Of a DNA stretch of 64,000 nucleotides, positions 44,505 to 54,489 are shown piece after piece. The translations under genes and the position numbers were made by a program. How positions within the stretch are numbered: the first letter of the stretch is position 1; every line of letters starts with the position of its first letter. A model generated the notes under the pieces. It saw only the letters and a list, made by a program, of their open reading frames with translations. It did not search any database and had not been told where the DNA came from. Location of the stretch: assembly GCF_005048205.1 (NCBI RefSeq), contig NZ_SUMF01000002.1, positions 428,873 through 492,872 of the forward strand, in the 5' to 3' direction. This DNA comes from Chitiniphilus eburneus. Lineage in GTDB: Bacteria > Pseudomonadota > Gammaproteobacteria > Burkholderiales > Chitinibacteraceae.

Positions 44505-45044
44505 ATGAAGCGCCTCCTCGCCATGTTCGCTTTCCTGCCCGCCCTCGCCTGGGCCGATTTCACCCTGACCAGCCCCGACGCGCCAGCCGAAAGCACCCTG
44601 TCCGATAAGCAGGTGTACATCGGCTATGGCTGCAATGGGGGCAACACCTCGCCCGCGCTGAAGTGGCAGGGCGCGCCGGCCGGCACCCAGAGCTACGCGG
44701 TGGTGGTGCACGACCCCGATGCGCCGGTGGAAGGCGGCTGGTATCACTGGATCGTCTATGACATCCCGGCCAGCGTTACCACGCTGGCCACTGGCGCGGG
44801 GGTCAGCACTGGCGCCAAGGTGCCCAAAGGCGCGGTCCAGGGTCTGACCAGCTTTGGCGGCAAAGGCTACGGTGGCGCCTGCCCACCGATCGGTCACGGC
44901 CGTCATCGCTACAACTTCGTGCTCTACGCACTCAAGGTGAAGCAGCTCAAGCTGGACGAATACGCCACCCCGGCCGAGCAGGAAAAAGCCATCCAGGCCG
45001 CCAGCCTGGACCAGGCGAAGTTCACCGCCTACTACCAGCGCTGA
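44505..45044 (+). CDS. Periplasmic PEBP-family protein (YbhB/YbcL, Raf-kinase-inhibitor-like)
   Basis: The protein has 179 residues with a clear signal peptide (MKRLLAMFAFLPALAWA). The phosphatidylethanolamine-binding-protein fold follows: SPALKWQGAPAGTQSYAVVVHDPDAP is the first conserved block and the second includes GKGYGGACPPIGHGRHRYNF (DPDAP and the GxxPP-H segments line the anion pocket). Bacterial members have no settled function; a YbcL variant modulates host responses in E. coli. GGAG precedes the ATG at 44505. Confidence 0.92.
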   Translation: MKRLLAMFAFLPALAWADFTLTSPDAPAESTLSDKQVYIGYGCNGGNTSPALKWQGAPAGTQSYAVVVHDPDAPVEGGWYHWIVYDIPASVTTLATGAGVSTGAKVPKGAVQGLTSFGGKGYGGACPPIGHGRHRYNFVLYALKVKQLKLDEYATPAEQEKAIQAASLDQAKFTAYYQR

Positions 45045-45427
45045 CCGCGAAATTCCCTCCTGCGCGGCCGTCCGTCGAGACGGCCGCCCGCCGTTCGCCG
45101 GGCCGGCGCGACAGCCGGCCGAACTTCCCCCCGCGCCTCTCGCTCGGAGCAAGAGCCGCCACCGTGGTGGCAACCCGGCATTGCCCGATGCGGCAGCCGG
45201 TCCGTGGCGTTCACAAGCTTCTCCAGGCGCCAGTCCAGTGTTTCATCCTGCCGTGCCAGGGCGCCGTCACTGCGCTCCTTTTCAGCCGAATCGAAGGCTT
45301 TTCCCCCTGGCCGAGCCGACGGACGTTGCAAATGGCGTCCTGTCCGAAAAAAACTCGCAATGTTCGCGGTCTATGCTGGGAGGCCCATGTCGCCAGCATG
45401 CCTTCATAACCTCTAGCGACGAGATTG
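45045..45427. other. Intergenic with two adjacent GC-rich hairpins
   Basis: In this 383-base gap, GCGGCCGTC / GACGGCCGC (45064-45087) and GGCCGGC / GCCGGCC (45101-45120) are perfect stems with six-base loops placed in series after the PEBP stop. Neither has a U-run. They could be a terminator pair or a leader for the Rof-like gene. The rest shows no gene. Confidence 0.45.
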
Positions 45428-45691
45428 ATGATGACCGACTACAGCCCTATCTCGTGCGAGCTGCACGATTACCTCGAAATTGCCTGCATGCACCGTTACC
45501 CCCTGCTGGTCGAACGGCGCGAGGCGCCCGATTGTCTTGGCGTGGCGCTGGATGTGTTCGGCCGCCACGGCGGCGAGTACCTGCGGCTTTCCACCCGCGA
45601 TGGCGTGCTCGATGTGCGCCTGGACAACCTGGTTGCCATCACGCCCACTGAGGAACAGGCGCGCTTCGGCCGGGTGGAATACAGGATTTGA
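45428..45691 (+). CDS. rof: Rof/YaeO-like Rho-binding antiterminator
   Basis: A small (87-residue) acidic protein matching the Rof family end to end: Y-x-P-I-(S/N)-C near the start (YSPISCELHDYLEIACMHR), then alternating beta-strand hydrophobics and the conserved RLDNLVAITP. E. coli Rof binds the Rho hexamer near its primary RNA site and inhibits termination. ATG at 45428 or 45431 (tandem ATGATG) may be used. Upstream hairpins might be part of its control. Family call is by motif pattern. Confidence 0.82.
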   Translation: MMTDYSPISCELHDYLEIACMHRYPLLVERREAPDCLGVALDVFGRHGGEYLRLSTRDGVLDVRLDNLVAITPTEEQARFGRVEYRI

Positions 45692-45803
45692 AGGAGCCCT
45701 CGGGTTTCTCGCAGGCTTTGGTGATGGATCACCCACAGCAAGCCCCCGGCCAGACCGGGGGCAAGCGTTTTCTGGTGGGCGAGCATCGGTTTCCGCTGAT
45801 TGA

Positions 45804-46937
<1,134 letters not shown>

Positions 46938-46949
46938 GGGGTTTTCAGC

Positions 46950-47073
46950 ATCTGAAAACACAGAGCGCACGGAGAAACCACGAACGGAATCCGCGTTGTC
47001 ACTCACCTGGCTTGGTTTTCTCCGGGCTCTCTGGGTTCTCCGTGTTGCTCTGTGTCTACAGACCTTCCAACCC
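46950..47073. repeat. Palindromic extragenic element, copy B
   Basis: Arms aacacagagcgcacggagaa and ggttttctccgggctctctg (continuing gggttctccgtgttgctctg) flank a short loop, as in copy A at 38640-38794. It lies just after the adenine deaminase stop. Non-coding. Confidence 0.72.
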
Positions 47074-47153
47074 ACCCCGGGCTCCTCAATCCCTCGTGCC
47101 CTGATGCTTTTCATGATGCACACTGATAATTCTTGTTTATCGATGATGCCCCC

Positions 47154-48032
47154 ATGCCGCTGTCCCGTCGTGCCTCAGGGATTTTGCTGATCCTGCTGTC
47201 CGCTGTTGCCTTTGGCCTGATGCCGATCTTCGGTACGTGGGCTTTGCGTAGCGGCGTGGATACGCAGGGCCTGCTGCTCATCCGTTTCAGCGTTGCCGCC
47301 GTGGTGATGAGCGCGATCATGCTGTGGCGCGGTGCGCGCTGGCCGCGCGGGAGGGTGCTGGCGGGGCTGGCCGCGATGGGGGGCATCGGCTATGCGGGAC
47401 AGGCGTTCAGCTACTTCACCGCCCTGCAATACGCCAGCACCGCACTGGCGGCGTTGCTGCTCTACCTCTACCCGGTGATCGTCACGCTGTTGTCGGCCTG
47501 CTTTCTCGGCGAGCGGCTGCGCCGCCGCGTCTGGGGCGCGCTGGCGCTGGCCTGCGTCGGGCTGGTACTGACCATCGGCGCCGCGCTGCGCGGCAGCGTG
47601 CTGGGCGTGGTGTTCGGCGTGGCCGCGGCGCTGATCTACTCCTGCTACATCCTGGCCGGCGCCCGGCTCACCCCGCGCGCGGGTGCGTTGCCGGCGGCCA
47701 GCGTGGTGATGATCGCCGCCGCCGCTGTCCTGTGGGGCTCCACCGTATTCCGCCAGCCGCACTGGCCTGCCGGCGCCGAAGGCTGGGCAGCGGCGCTGGC
47801 CATTGCGATCATCTCCACCGTGATCGCCATCTTCGCCTTCCTGGCCGGGCTGGATCGCCTGTCCGCCGCCGAAGCGTCCACCCTGTCCACGCTGGAGCCC
47901 GTCGTCAGCGTGCTGCTGGCCGCGTGGCTGCTGGCCGAACCGCTCAGCCCCGGGCAATGGCTGGGCGGCACCGCCATCCTCGCCGCCGCGCTGATCATCT
48001 CCCTGGCGCCGCCGCTGCCAGTGCCGGAGTGA
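47154..48032 (+). CDS. EamA/DMT-superfamily permease
   Basis: A 292-residue inner-membrane protein with ten predicted helices in two EamA repeats (first near 5-130, second near 140-285). Repeat signatures appear as QAFSYFTALQYASTALAALLLYLYPV and the second-half equivalent ending in EASTLSTLEPVVSVLLAAWLLAEPL. Such proteins are drug/metabolite exporters (amino acids, nucleosides, etc.). ATG at 47154 is preferred; there is no strong ribosome site. It lies between a repeat element and creB. Substrate unknown. Confidence 0.88.
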   Translation: MPLSRRASGILLILLSAVAFGLMPIFGTWALRSGVDTQGLLLIRFSVAAVVMSAIMLWRGARWPRGRVLAGLAAMGGIGYAGQAFSYFTALQYASTALAALLLYLYPVIVTLLSACFLGERLRRRVWGALALACVGLVLTIGAALRGSVLGVVFGVAAALIYSCYILAGARLTPRAGALPAASVVMIAAAAVLWGSTVFRQPHWPAGAEGWAAALAIAIISTVIAIFAFLAGLDRLSAAEASTLSTLEPVVSVLLAAWLLAEPLSPGQWLGGTAILAAALIISLAPPLPVPE

Positions 48033-48086
48033 GTTTGAACCCCACACCTTGAAGATTTGGATTTCAAAAAAACCTAAAATCCCCGC

Positions 48087-48773
48087 ATGACCGCCCGCAT
48101 CCTGCTGATCGAAGACGAAACCGCCATTGCCGATACGCTGTCGTTTGCGTTGCGCCGCGATGGTTTCGACGTGGCGTGGCATCGGCTGGCGCGTGATGGC
48201 GAGGCTGCGCTGCTGGCGGGGGCCGATCTGGTGATCCTGGATGTCGGCCTGCCCGACGACAGCGGTTTCGAGGTGCTCAAGCGCATTCGTCGCGCTGGCG
48301 ACCTGCCGGTGTTGATGCTCACCGCCCGTGCCGATGAGGTGGACCGCATCGTCGGCCTGGAGCTGGGCGCCGACGACTACGTGGTCAAGCCATTCAGCCC
48401 GCGCGAGGTGGTGGCGCGGGTGCGCGCCATCCTCAAGCGTACCGGCGCGCGCACCGCCCATGTCGCGACTGCCGCGCCGGGGGCGGCGCTGGAACACGAC
48501 GCGGCTGGCCGCCGCCTGCGCTATCGTGGCCATTGGCTGGCGCTCACGCCGTCCGAGTATCGCGTGCTGGTACTGCTGGCCAGCGCCCCGGGCCGTGTCT
48601 TCAGCCGCGCCCAGTTGCTCGACGCGCTGGGCGAGGCCGCCGAGGACAGTTTCGAGCGCGTGATCGACAGCCATGTGAAAAGCGTGCGCGCCAAGCTGCG
48701 GGAGATCGCGCCGGACGCCGATCCCATCGAAACGCATCGCGGCTTTGGCTATGCCTACCGGGCGGACGCCTGA
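48087..48773 (+). CDS. creB: Response regulator CreB
   Basis: A 228-residue OmpR-family regulator: receiver domain about 1-120 (phospho-acceptor Asp52 in LVILDVGLPDDSG, conserved Lys in GADDYVVKPFSPREV) and winged-helix DNA-binding domain about 135-226 (LTPSEYRVLVLLASAPGRVFSR, DSHVKSVRAKLREI). Its stop overlaps the creC start by one base. CreB and CreC respond to carbon source or fermentation products in E. coli. The gene order creB-creC-creD supports the name. Confidence 0.93.
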   Translation: MTARILLIEDETAIADTLSFALRRDGFDVAWHRLARDGEAALLAGADLVILDVGLPDDSGFEVLKRIRRAGDLPVLMLTARADEVDRIVGLELGADDYVVKPFSPREVVARVRAILKRTGARTAHVATAAPGAALEHDAAGRRLRYRGHWLALTPSEYRVLVLLASAPGRVFSRAQLLDALGEAAEDSFERVIDSHVKSVRAKLREIAPDADPIETHRGFGYAYRADA

Positions 48774-50194
48774 TGCGCTTCAGCCTGCGCATCTTCCTCG
48801 GCTACTTCCTCATCGTCGCCGTGCTCGGCTGGTACGTGGTGGACCTGATCCGCAACGAGATCAAACCCGCGATGCGCCAGTCGGCCGAGGAAATCATGAT
48901 CGATACCGCCAACCTGATGGCGGAACTGATCCGGCCCGATTTCGTCGCCGGCACGCTGGGCAGCGGCGAGTTCGCCCGAGCGGTGGAGGACTACGCGCGG
49001 CGCTCGCCCAACGCGCGCATCTGGGGCGTGGCCAAGGGGGCGGTCGATCTGCGCGTCTATGCCACGGACGCGCGTGGCATCGTGGTGTTCGATTCCACCG
49101 GCAATGCCGTGGGGCAGGATTACTCGCAGTGGCGCGATGTCCATCTAACGTTGCGCGGCCAGTACGGCGCGCGTACCTCGCGCCATGAATACGCCGACGA
49201 AGCCACCACCGTGATGTACGTCGCCGCGCCGATCCGCGTGGATGGCCGCATCGCCGGCGCGCTGACCGTTGCCAAGCCCAACCACGCCATGCAGCCCTAC
49301 ATCGAACGCGCGCACGGCAAGCTGCTGCGTGCGCTGGTGCTGATTGTCGGTCTGGGGCTGGCGTTCGGGGCCGGGTTCTCGTGGTGGCTGTCGCGCGCCA
49401 TCGGCCGCCTCACCGACTTTGCCCATGCCGTCAGCGCCGGCCGCCCCGCACCGGTGCCGGCCTTGCCCGGCAACCGTGAGCTGGCCGTGCTGGCGCAGGC
49501 GCTGGGCGAAATGCGCGAGCGGCTGGAGGGCAAGGCGTACGTGGAGCACTACGTCCATGGCCTGACGCATGAACTGAAAAGCCCACTGGCGGGTATCCGT
49601 GGCGCCGCCGAACTGCTCGACGACGACCTAGACCCGGCCGAGCGCGCGCGTTTCGCCGGTCACATCCGCCGCGAGGCCGAACGTCTTCAGAGCATCGTCG
49701 ACCGCCTGCTGGAGCTGGCGCGACTGGAAACGCGGCAGGCGCTGGCCGTGCACGAACCGGTGTCGCTGGCCGACGCAGCCCATATCGTCCTTGGCGCGCT
49801 GGCGCCCCGGCTGGACGCCGGCCGCATCGGGCTGGAGCTGGCCATCCCGCCCGATGCCAGCGTCACCGGCGAACGCTTCCTGATCGAGCAGGCATTGCGC
49901 AACCTGCTCCAGAACGCCATCGACTTCACCCCGCCTGACGGCCTGATCCGCATCACCGCCACCCCCGATGGTGGTGGCTGGACGCTGCGCATCCACAACG
50001 ACGGTCCCGCCATCCCCGACTACGCGCTGCCGCGCCTGGGCGAGCGCTTCTACTCGTTGCCACGCCCCGATGGCAACCAGCGCGGCACTGGCCTGGGCCT
50101 GGCGCTCACCCGCACCATCGCCGAACTGCACGGCGGCGGCGTGACGGTGACCAATCACCCGGCGGGCGGTGTGGTGGCCGTGTTGCGGCTGTAG
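48773..50194 (+). CDS. creC: Sensor histidine kinase CreC
   Basis: A 473-residue membrane kinase, almost the same length as E. coli CreC. Membrane segments at about 7-25 and 185-207 enclose a PAS/CACHE-like periplasmic sensor with conserved ATDARGIVVFDSTG. HAMP follows (about 208-255), then HisKA with His266 in GLTHELKSPLAGIRGAAEL and an HATPase domain (N box near ALRNLLQNAIDF, G2 box GTGLGLALTRTIAELHGG). TGATG overlap with creB indicates translational coupling. Confidence 0.94.
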   Translation: MRFSLRIFLGYFLIVAVLGWYVVDLIRNEIKPAMRQSAEEIMIDTANLMAELIRPDFVAGTLGSGEFARAVEDYARRSPNARIWGVAKGAVDLRVYATDARGIVVFDSTGNAVGQDYSQWRDVHLTLRGQYGARTSRHEYADEATTVMYVAAPIRVDGRIAGALTVAKPNHAMQPYIERAHGKLLRALVLIVGLGLAFGAGFSWWLSRAIGRLTDFAHAVSAGRPAPVPALPGNRELAVLAQALGEMRERLEGKAYVEHYVHGLTHELKSPLAGIRGAAELLDDDLDPAERARFAGHIRREAERLQSIVDRLLELARLETRQALAVHEPVSLADAAHIVLGALAPRLDAGRIGLELAIPPDASVTGERFLIEQALRNLLQNAIDFTPPDGLIRITATPDGGGWTLRIHNDGPAIPDYALPRLGERFYSLPRPDGNQRGTGLGLALTRTIAELHGGGVTVTNHPAGGVVAVLRL

Positions 50195-50198
50195 CCGG

Positions 50199-50242
50199 TT
50201 CTCCATCCTTTCTCCACATTCCCTCCATCGTCCCTCTACATC
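50199..50242 (+). promoter_or_regulatory. Four phased CreB-box-like direct repeats before creD
   Basis: TTCTC at 50199 and 50210, then CCCTC at 50221 and 50232, form a 11-base period (YYCTC-N6). The E. coli CreB tag is TTCACnnnnnnTTCAC, the same 5-6-5 spacing. The array lies between creC and creD, ending 55 bases before the creD ATG, where a CreB target is expected. Confidence 0.6.
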
Positions 50243-50296
50243 GCCGTCGCACAGTCGTTTCATCCGCGCCGCTGGCGCCTTTGAGGAGACGACAAC

Positions 50297-51715
50297 ATGA
50301 ACAAATCCCTGGCCTGGAAACTGGCCGCCCTGGCATTTCTGGTGGTGTTGCTGCTGTTCCCGCTATCGATGGTGCGTGGGCTGGTGACGGAGCGGCAGGA
50401 ACGTGCGCAACAGGTGGAACAGGAAATGGCCGCCTACACCGCACGGCCGCAGACACTGGTCGGGCCGCTGCTGGTGCTGCCCTATCGCAAGACGGTCTGG
50501 ACGCTGCTGGAAAAGCAGGAAAACGGCCGCACGCTGAAGGAATGGCGCGCGGAATCGGCCGATGAATCGGTGGTGGCGTTGCAGCCGGAGCAACTCACGC
50601 TCAAGGCCGGGCTGGATACCGAAACACTGAAGCGCGGCATCTACGAATCGCGGCTGTTTCACGCCGACGCGCGCATATCCGGCGGCTTTCGCATCCCGGC
50701 GCTGTCCACGCTGGAAGCGCCGGCCGGCAGCGGCAAGCGCGTCGAATACCAATGGGGCCAGCCCTTCCTCACGCTGGGTGTGAGCGACGCGCGCGGTATC
50801 GGCGCGCTGGCGGGGCAACTGGACGATGCGCCGCTACAGTTCCTGCCGGGCACGGATGTGAGCTGGCTGGGCGCCGGCCTGCACGCGCCGCTGGCGGCAG
50901 GGCCGGGGGTGGAGGCGCGGAGTGTGTCGTTCGCGTTGCAGCTCAAGCTCACCGGCACCGGCGAACTGGCGGTGGCGCCGGTGGGCAAATCGGTGAACGT
51001 CACGCTGAGCGGCAACTGGCCACACCCCAGTTTTGCCGGCCGCTTTGCGCCGGTGCGGCGCGACGTCACCGCCAACGGCTTTGCCGCCGAATGGCAGACC
51101 AGCTACTGGGCCAGCGGCTTTACCGACGAAACGATCAACGCCTGCGCCGCGCGCGGCGCGGAGTGCGGCCTGTTCGACGGTGAACAGCTCGGCCTGCGAC
51201 TGATCGACCCGGTGAACCGCTACCTGCTGACCGAGCGCACCGTCAAATACGCCGAACTGTTCCTGCTGCTGATCTTCGGGGCGGTGCTGGTGATGGAAGT
51301 CGTCAAGCGTGTGGCGGTCCACCCGGTGCAGTACGGCCTGGTGGGGCTGTCGCTGGCGCTGTTCTTCCTGCTTACGCTGTCGTTGGCCGAGCACATCGCC
51401 TTTGCCGCCGCCTACTGGATCGCCGCCGTGGCCTCCACCGTGCTGCTGGGCTTTTATGGCGCCCATGCGCTGGGCGGCTGGCGGCGTGGCGCGGGGTTTG
51501 CCGGCCTGTTGGCGGGTTTGTACGGCCTGCTGTTCGGTATCCTGCAATCGGAGGATATGGCCTTGCTGATGGGCAGTATCGCCCTGTTCGCGCTGCTGGC
51601 CGTGGTGATGGTGCTGACCCGCCGCGTGGACTGGTACGCGCTGACCGCCAGCCGCCCGGTCCGCACCGACCCGGTGCCGCAACTGGCCGGGCAGCCCGAC
51701 GAATTGGCCCCATAG
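50297..51715 (+). CDS. creD: Inner-membrane protein CreD
   Basis: The 472-residue protein has an N-terminal membrane anchor (about 9-27), a large extracytoplasmic domain (about 30-310), and a C-terminal bundle of about five or six helices (starting at YAELFLLLIFGAVLVMEVVKRVAVHPVQYGLVGLSLALFF, which is the CreD hallmark region). CreD is the main CreBC-regulated product, linked to envelope integrity and colicin or beta-lactam phenotypes; mechanism is unknown. GAGGAG lies 9 bases before ATG. It is separated from creC by 102 bases containing the CreB-like array. Confidence 0.93.
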   Translation: MNKSLAWKLAALAFLVVLLLFPLSMVRGLVTERQERAQQVEQEMAAYTARPQTLVGPLLVLPYRKTVWTLLEKQENGRTLKEWRAESADESVVALQPEQLTLKAGLDTETLKRGIYESRLFHADARISGGFRIPALSTLEAPAGSGKRVEYQWGQPFLTLGVSDARGIGALAGQLDDAPLQFLPGTDVSWLGAGLHAPLAAGPGVEARSVSFALQLKLTGTGELAVAPVGKSVNVTLSGNWPHPSFAGRFAPVRRDVTANGFAAEWQTSYWASGFTDETINACAARGAECGLFDGEQLGLRLIDPVNRYLLTERTVKYAELFLLLIFGAVLVMEVVKRVAVHPVQYGLVGLSLALFFLLTLSLAEHIAFAAAYWIAAVASTVLLGFYGAHALGGWRRGAGFAGLLAGLYGLLFGILQSEDMALLMGSIALFALLAVVMVLTRRVDWYALTASRPVRTDPVPQLAGQPDELAP

Positions 51716-51731
51716 GCCATCCCTGAATGAG

Positions 51732-51762
51732 ACAGCCCCCACGTCGCGCGCGGGGGGGCTGT
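51732..51762 (+). terminator. Probable terminator of creD
   Basis: ACAGCCCCC pairs with GGGGGCTGT around a 13-base GC-rich loop, 17 bases after the creD stop. The U-run is nearly absent (TT only), so strength is uncertain. Confidence 0.5.
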
Positions 51763-51822
51763 TCCGGTGGATGGAGCGCTGCGATACCCTTGGCGGCGTC
51801 TCCATCCGCCTTTCCGCCCGCC

Positions 51823-52302
51823 ATGAGCCAACCCCTGCTGCTGCTGCACGCGCTGCTCCACAAGATGTACACCCAGGCCTGCATCGAACTGGTGCAGCGC
51901 ATGTCGGCGCTTTGGGGGTACTTCCACGATCGCGCCGACCAGGTAAAGCCCGAATCGAAAAGCGCGCGCAAGCGGCTGGCATTCAACAAGATCGACAGCC
52001 GCGCCTTCGAGCACCTGCTGACGGAGATTGCACCGTCCGGTATTGCCCGCCCGCACTTCCTGTCGCTGGAACTGCTGTCCAGTCTGAAATCGCGCGGCAA
52101 GCTGGCGGCGCCGGTACCCGCAGTGACCACCGACATTAGTTCGCGCGCCTTCCGGGTCTACCCGCATATCGACCATGATCACGTTGCCACGCCGGACGGC
52201 GCGCGCGAATTGCAGCGCAAGGGCGTGGACGCCGCGTGGCTGGCGCGCCCCGATGCCGCGTTCGCCGTGGCGGATCGGTTGCTGGCGGCGGTGGGTCGAT
52301 GA
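51823..52302 (+). CDS. Hypothetical protein, upstream of App1 phosphatase
   Basis: A 159-residue protein without recognisable motif or clear signal peptide. It begins with a helix (MSQPLLLLHALLHKMYTQ), has a Lys/Arg-rich middle (KPESKSARKRLAFNKIDSRAF), and ends with a conserved-looking segment HIDHDHVATPDGARELQRKG. Its TGA is one base before the phosphatase start, so the two genes are translationally linked. No ribosome site is obvious. The function is not known to me. Confidence 0.65.
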   Translation: MSQPLLLLHALLHKMYTQACIELVQRMSALWGYFHDRADQVKPESKSARKRLAFNKIDSRAFEHLLTEIAPSGIARPHFLSLELLSSLKSRGKLAAPVPAVTTDISSRAFRVYPHIDHDHVATPDGARELQRKGVDAAWLARPDAAFAVADRLLAAVGR

Positions 52303-52303
52303 C

Positions 52304-53266
52304 ATGCGCGCCGTGTTGCTCGGGCTGACGATGGGCTGGAGCGTGCTGTCCTGGGGCGACGATATCCTGCACAACACCGTGGACGACGCGCTGGTGGGCG
52401 CTGGCGGGCTGGCGCTGAGTGGCCGGGTCACCGAGGCGCGCACCGCCGCGCATGCCGACGCCGGACGCCTGCGCACGCTGTATCGCAGCGCGCGGCAATT
52501 GCTCACCGATGGCGAACACGCGGAAGTCAGCGTGCGGGTGGGCGAGCGCGCGTGGCGCGCTGAGGTGGACGACGACGGTTACTGGCTGGTGAGCGAAGCG
52601 CAGGCGCCATCACTGGCGCCGGGGTGGCATCTCGTCGAAACCGATCCCGCGCCGTCCAGCGCGGCCGGTGTGCTGGTCCCCTCGCCGCTGCACCGCGTCG
52701 CCATCGTCTCCGATGTGGACGACACCGTCATGGTGTCCGAGGTGAACGCCACGCGCCGCCTGCTGAAGAACAGCCTGATGCGCACGCCGGAACGGCGCCA
52801 CGCCGTGCCGGGGATTGCCGCGCTGTACGCACGGCTGGTGGCCGCCACGCCGCATCCGGCGTCGGCGCCGCTGTTCTACCTGTCGGCCTCGCCGCGCCAG
52901 TTCACCGACAACCTGCGGCGCTTTTTCGCCGCCAATGATTTCCCACGCGGCGTGCTGCTGACCAAGCGGCTGGGGCAGGGCTCGCTCACCGACCAGCGCG
53001 GCTACAAGACAGCGCGGCTGGAAACGCTGCTCAACGCCTTGCCCACGCAGCGCTTCGTCTTGTTCGGCGACGATGGCGAGCAGGACCCGGAAATCTACGC
53101 CGCCCTCGCCGAGCGCCACCCCGGGCGCATCGCGGGCATCTGGATCCGTCGCGTCAACCCGGACCCCGCGCGGCCACGCCTGCCGGGGCAGGGCGACCTG
53201 GATGCCCTGCTGGCCGATCCGGCCCTGCTGGACATCGCAGCGATGCAGGCGCAACCGTTGCCCTGA
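52304..53266 (+). CDS. App1-family (DUF2183) phosphatase, exported
   Basis: A 320-residue protein with an N-terminal hydrophobic signal-like segment (about 1-20). The second half matches the App1 phosphatidate-phosphatase catalytic domain of the HAD superfamily: VAIVSDVDDTVMVSEV carries DxDxT, FYLSASPRQF carries the second HAD motif, and FVLFGDDGEQDPEIYAALA the acidic end motif. In yeast App1 dephosphorylates phosphatidic acid; bacterial members are poorly studied. It follows the hypothetical gene with one base between. Confidence 0.88.
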   Translation: MRAVLLGLTMGWSVLSWGDDILHNTVDDALVGAGGLALSGRVTEARTAAHADAGRLRTLYRSARQLLTDGEHAEVSVRVGERAWRAEVDDDGYWLVSEAQAPSLAPGWHLVETDPAPSSAAGVLVPSPLHRVAIVSDVDDTVMVSEVNATRRLLKNSLMRTPERRHAVPGIAALYARLVAATPHPASAPLFYLSASPRQFTDNLRRFFAANDFPRGVLLTKRLGQGSLTDQRGYKTARLETLLNALPTQRFVLFGDDGEQDPEIYAALAERHPGRIAGIWIRRVNPDPARPRLPGQGDLDALLADPALLDIAAMQAQPLP

Positions 53267-53469
53267 TCGTCAGCATTCGTCAGCAAGCTTTCGCCAGTGG
53301 GCGGTGAATACCGGCCATTGGGCGGACGGACGTCAATTCATGCCGCCACAACGTAAACAGAAAAGATTGATTGGAAAATAACCCGCACCAATACAGCGGA
53401 CAGGCGGCCGAACGGGCGATTTGGTGCATGGAAGGGCACGAATTGAATGGATGCCCGGGCGGGCTTGGT

Positions 53470-54183
53470 TCAATTGAGCAGGCCGAGCATCGCGGCGCGA
53501 ACCACGGCGGCCGTCTTGTTCGCGGTCTGCAATTTGGCCACCGCGTTCTTGATATGGAAATTGACGGTGTTTTCCGAAACGGAAAGGATATCGGAGATTT
53601 CGCCAGATGTTTTTCCGTCGCCGGTCCATTTCAGGATTTCGATTTCCCTGGCGGTGAGCGAAGGGGGCGCCGCCTTGCGCATCTCTGATTTATGCGCACT
53701 GGAAAGCGCCAGGTGCGTGATATTCACCAGCCAGCGCATCTTGAATTCTTTGCCGGCCAGTTCCTCGGGGGTGAGTATCTCGCCCGAGCGTGCCAGCGTC
53801 AGCATGCTGCCGACCCCCTGGGCATCCAGGCTGGACTGCGCCCAACCCACACACAAACCGAATGAATTCGCCTCTTCCCACAGTTTTGGCGCGTTGTGGA
53901 ACACTTCGCGTGACCAGACCAGCGGGGCTTGCGACTGACGGCCGTGCAACACTGAAGGATCGGAATCGAGATATCCGGCGGCGACATAACGCTGTTGCCA
54001 TTCGATAGGGTAATTGCTCTGGATGAAGGTACGGGGATTCGATAATGGCAATGGCAGGCGCAATCCATGCGCCACATAATCGAAACCCAATGCCGCGGCA
54101 GCGGTTTCAATCTTCTGGAAAGTCTGCGTTTCATCCTGAATGCCTTCCAGGCTGGATAGCAGATCTTCCGCCCAACTCTTCAT
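53470..54183 (-). CDS. LuxR-family quorum-sensing-type regulator (no luxI nearby)
   Basis: The 237-residue protein has an autoinducer-binding domain (about 20-160) and a LuxR helix-turn-helix (about 172-235; LTAREIEILKWTGDGKTSGEI, NTVNFHIKNAVAKL). The residues that contact N-acyl-homoserine lactones in the TraR/LasR family are present at matching spacing: Trp62, Tyr66, Asp75, Pro76, Trp90 (each five higher than TraR numbering). GGAG precedes the ATG. No AHL synthase is seen in the window, so it may be a LuxR solo or have luxI elsewhere. It is divergent from a biosynthetic cluster whose leader carries a lux-box-like palindrome. GC content dips here relative to the cluster. Confidence 0.92.
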   Translation of the reverse strand: MKSWAEDLLSSLEGIQDETQTFQKIETAAAALGFDYVAHGLRLPLPLSNPRTFIQSNYPIEWQQRYVAAGYLDSDPSVLHGRQSQAPLVWSREVFHNAPKLWEEANSFGLCVGWAQSSLDAQGVGSMLTLARSGEILTPEELAGKEFKMRWLVNITHLALSSAHKSEMRKAAPPSLTAREIEILKWTGDGKTSGEISDILSVSENTVNFHIKNAVAKLQTANKTAAVVRAAMLGLLN

Positions 54184-54301
54184 CCTGTTCTCCTCGCCAT
54201 CGCATTACGGTGCATTGCCGTTTCCAATGGGTGCAATCTTCAAATCCAGCGATCCGGCTCCCGGGGGGGAATGGACATGCTTCCTGCCGCATATTGCGCC
54301 G

Positions 54302-54320
54302 ATCAATCTTTCCGATTGAT
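54302..54320. promoter_or_regulatory. Perfect 7-bp inverted repeat near the luxR promoter
   Basis: ATCAATC and GATTGAT flank five bases, 120 bases upstream of the LuxR start in the 389-base divergent gap (54184-54572). It is a candidate operator for luxR or for another regulator. The remaining gap is AT-richer than the flanks and has no gene. Confidence 0.4.
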
Positions 54321-54489
54321 GAACCTGTCGAATAGCCATTCTAAAATCCCTGCACGATGCTAACACAAAGCGTTATGCGGATCGCATTGCAACGTGTGAC
54401 TTCAACATCATTTGCTGATGTAGAACTTACTTTGTATCCGATGATTTTCATGGGGGATGCCAGCACCAGCTTTCGCGAGGCAAGGATCA

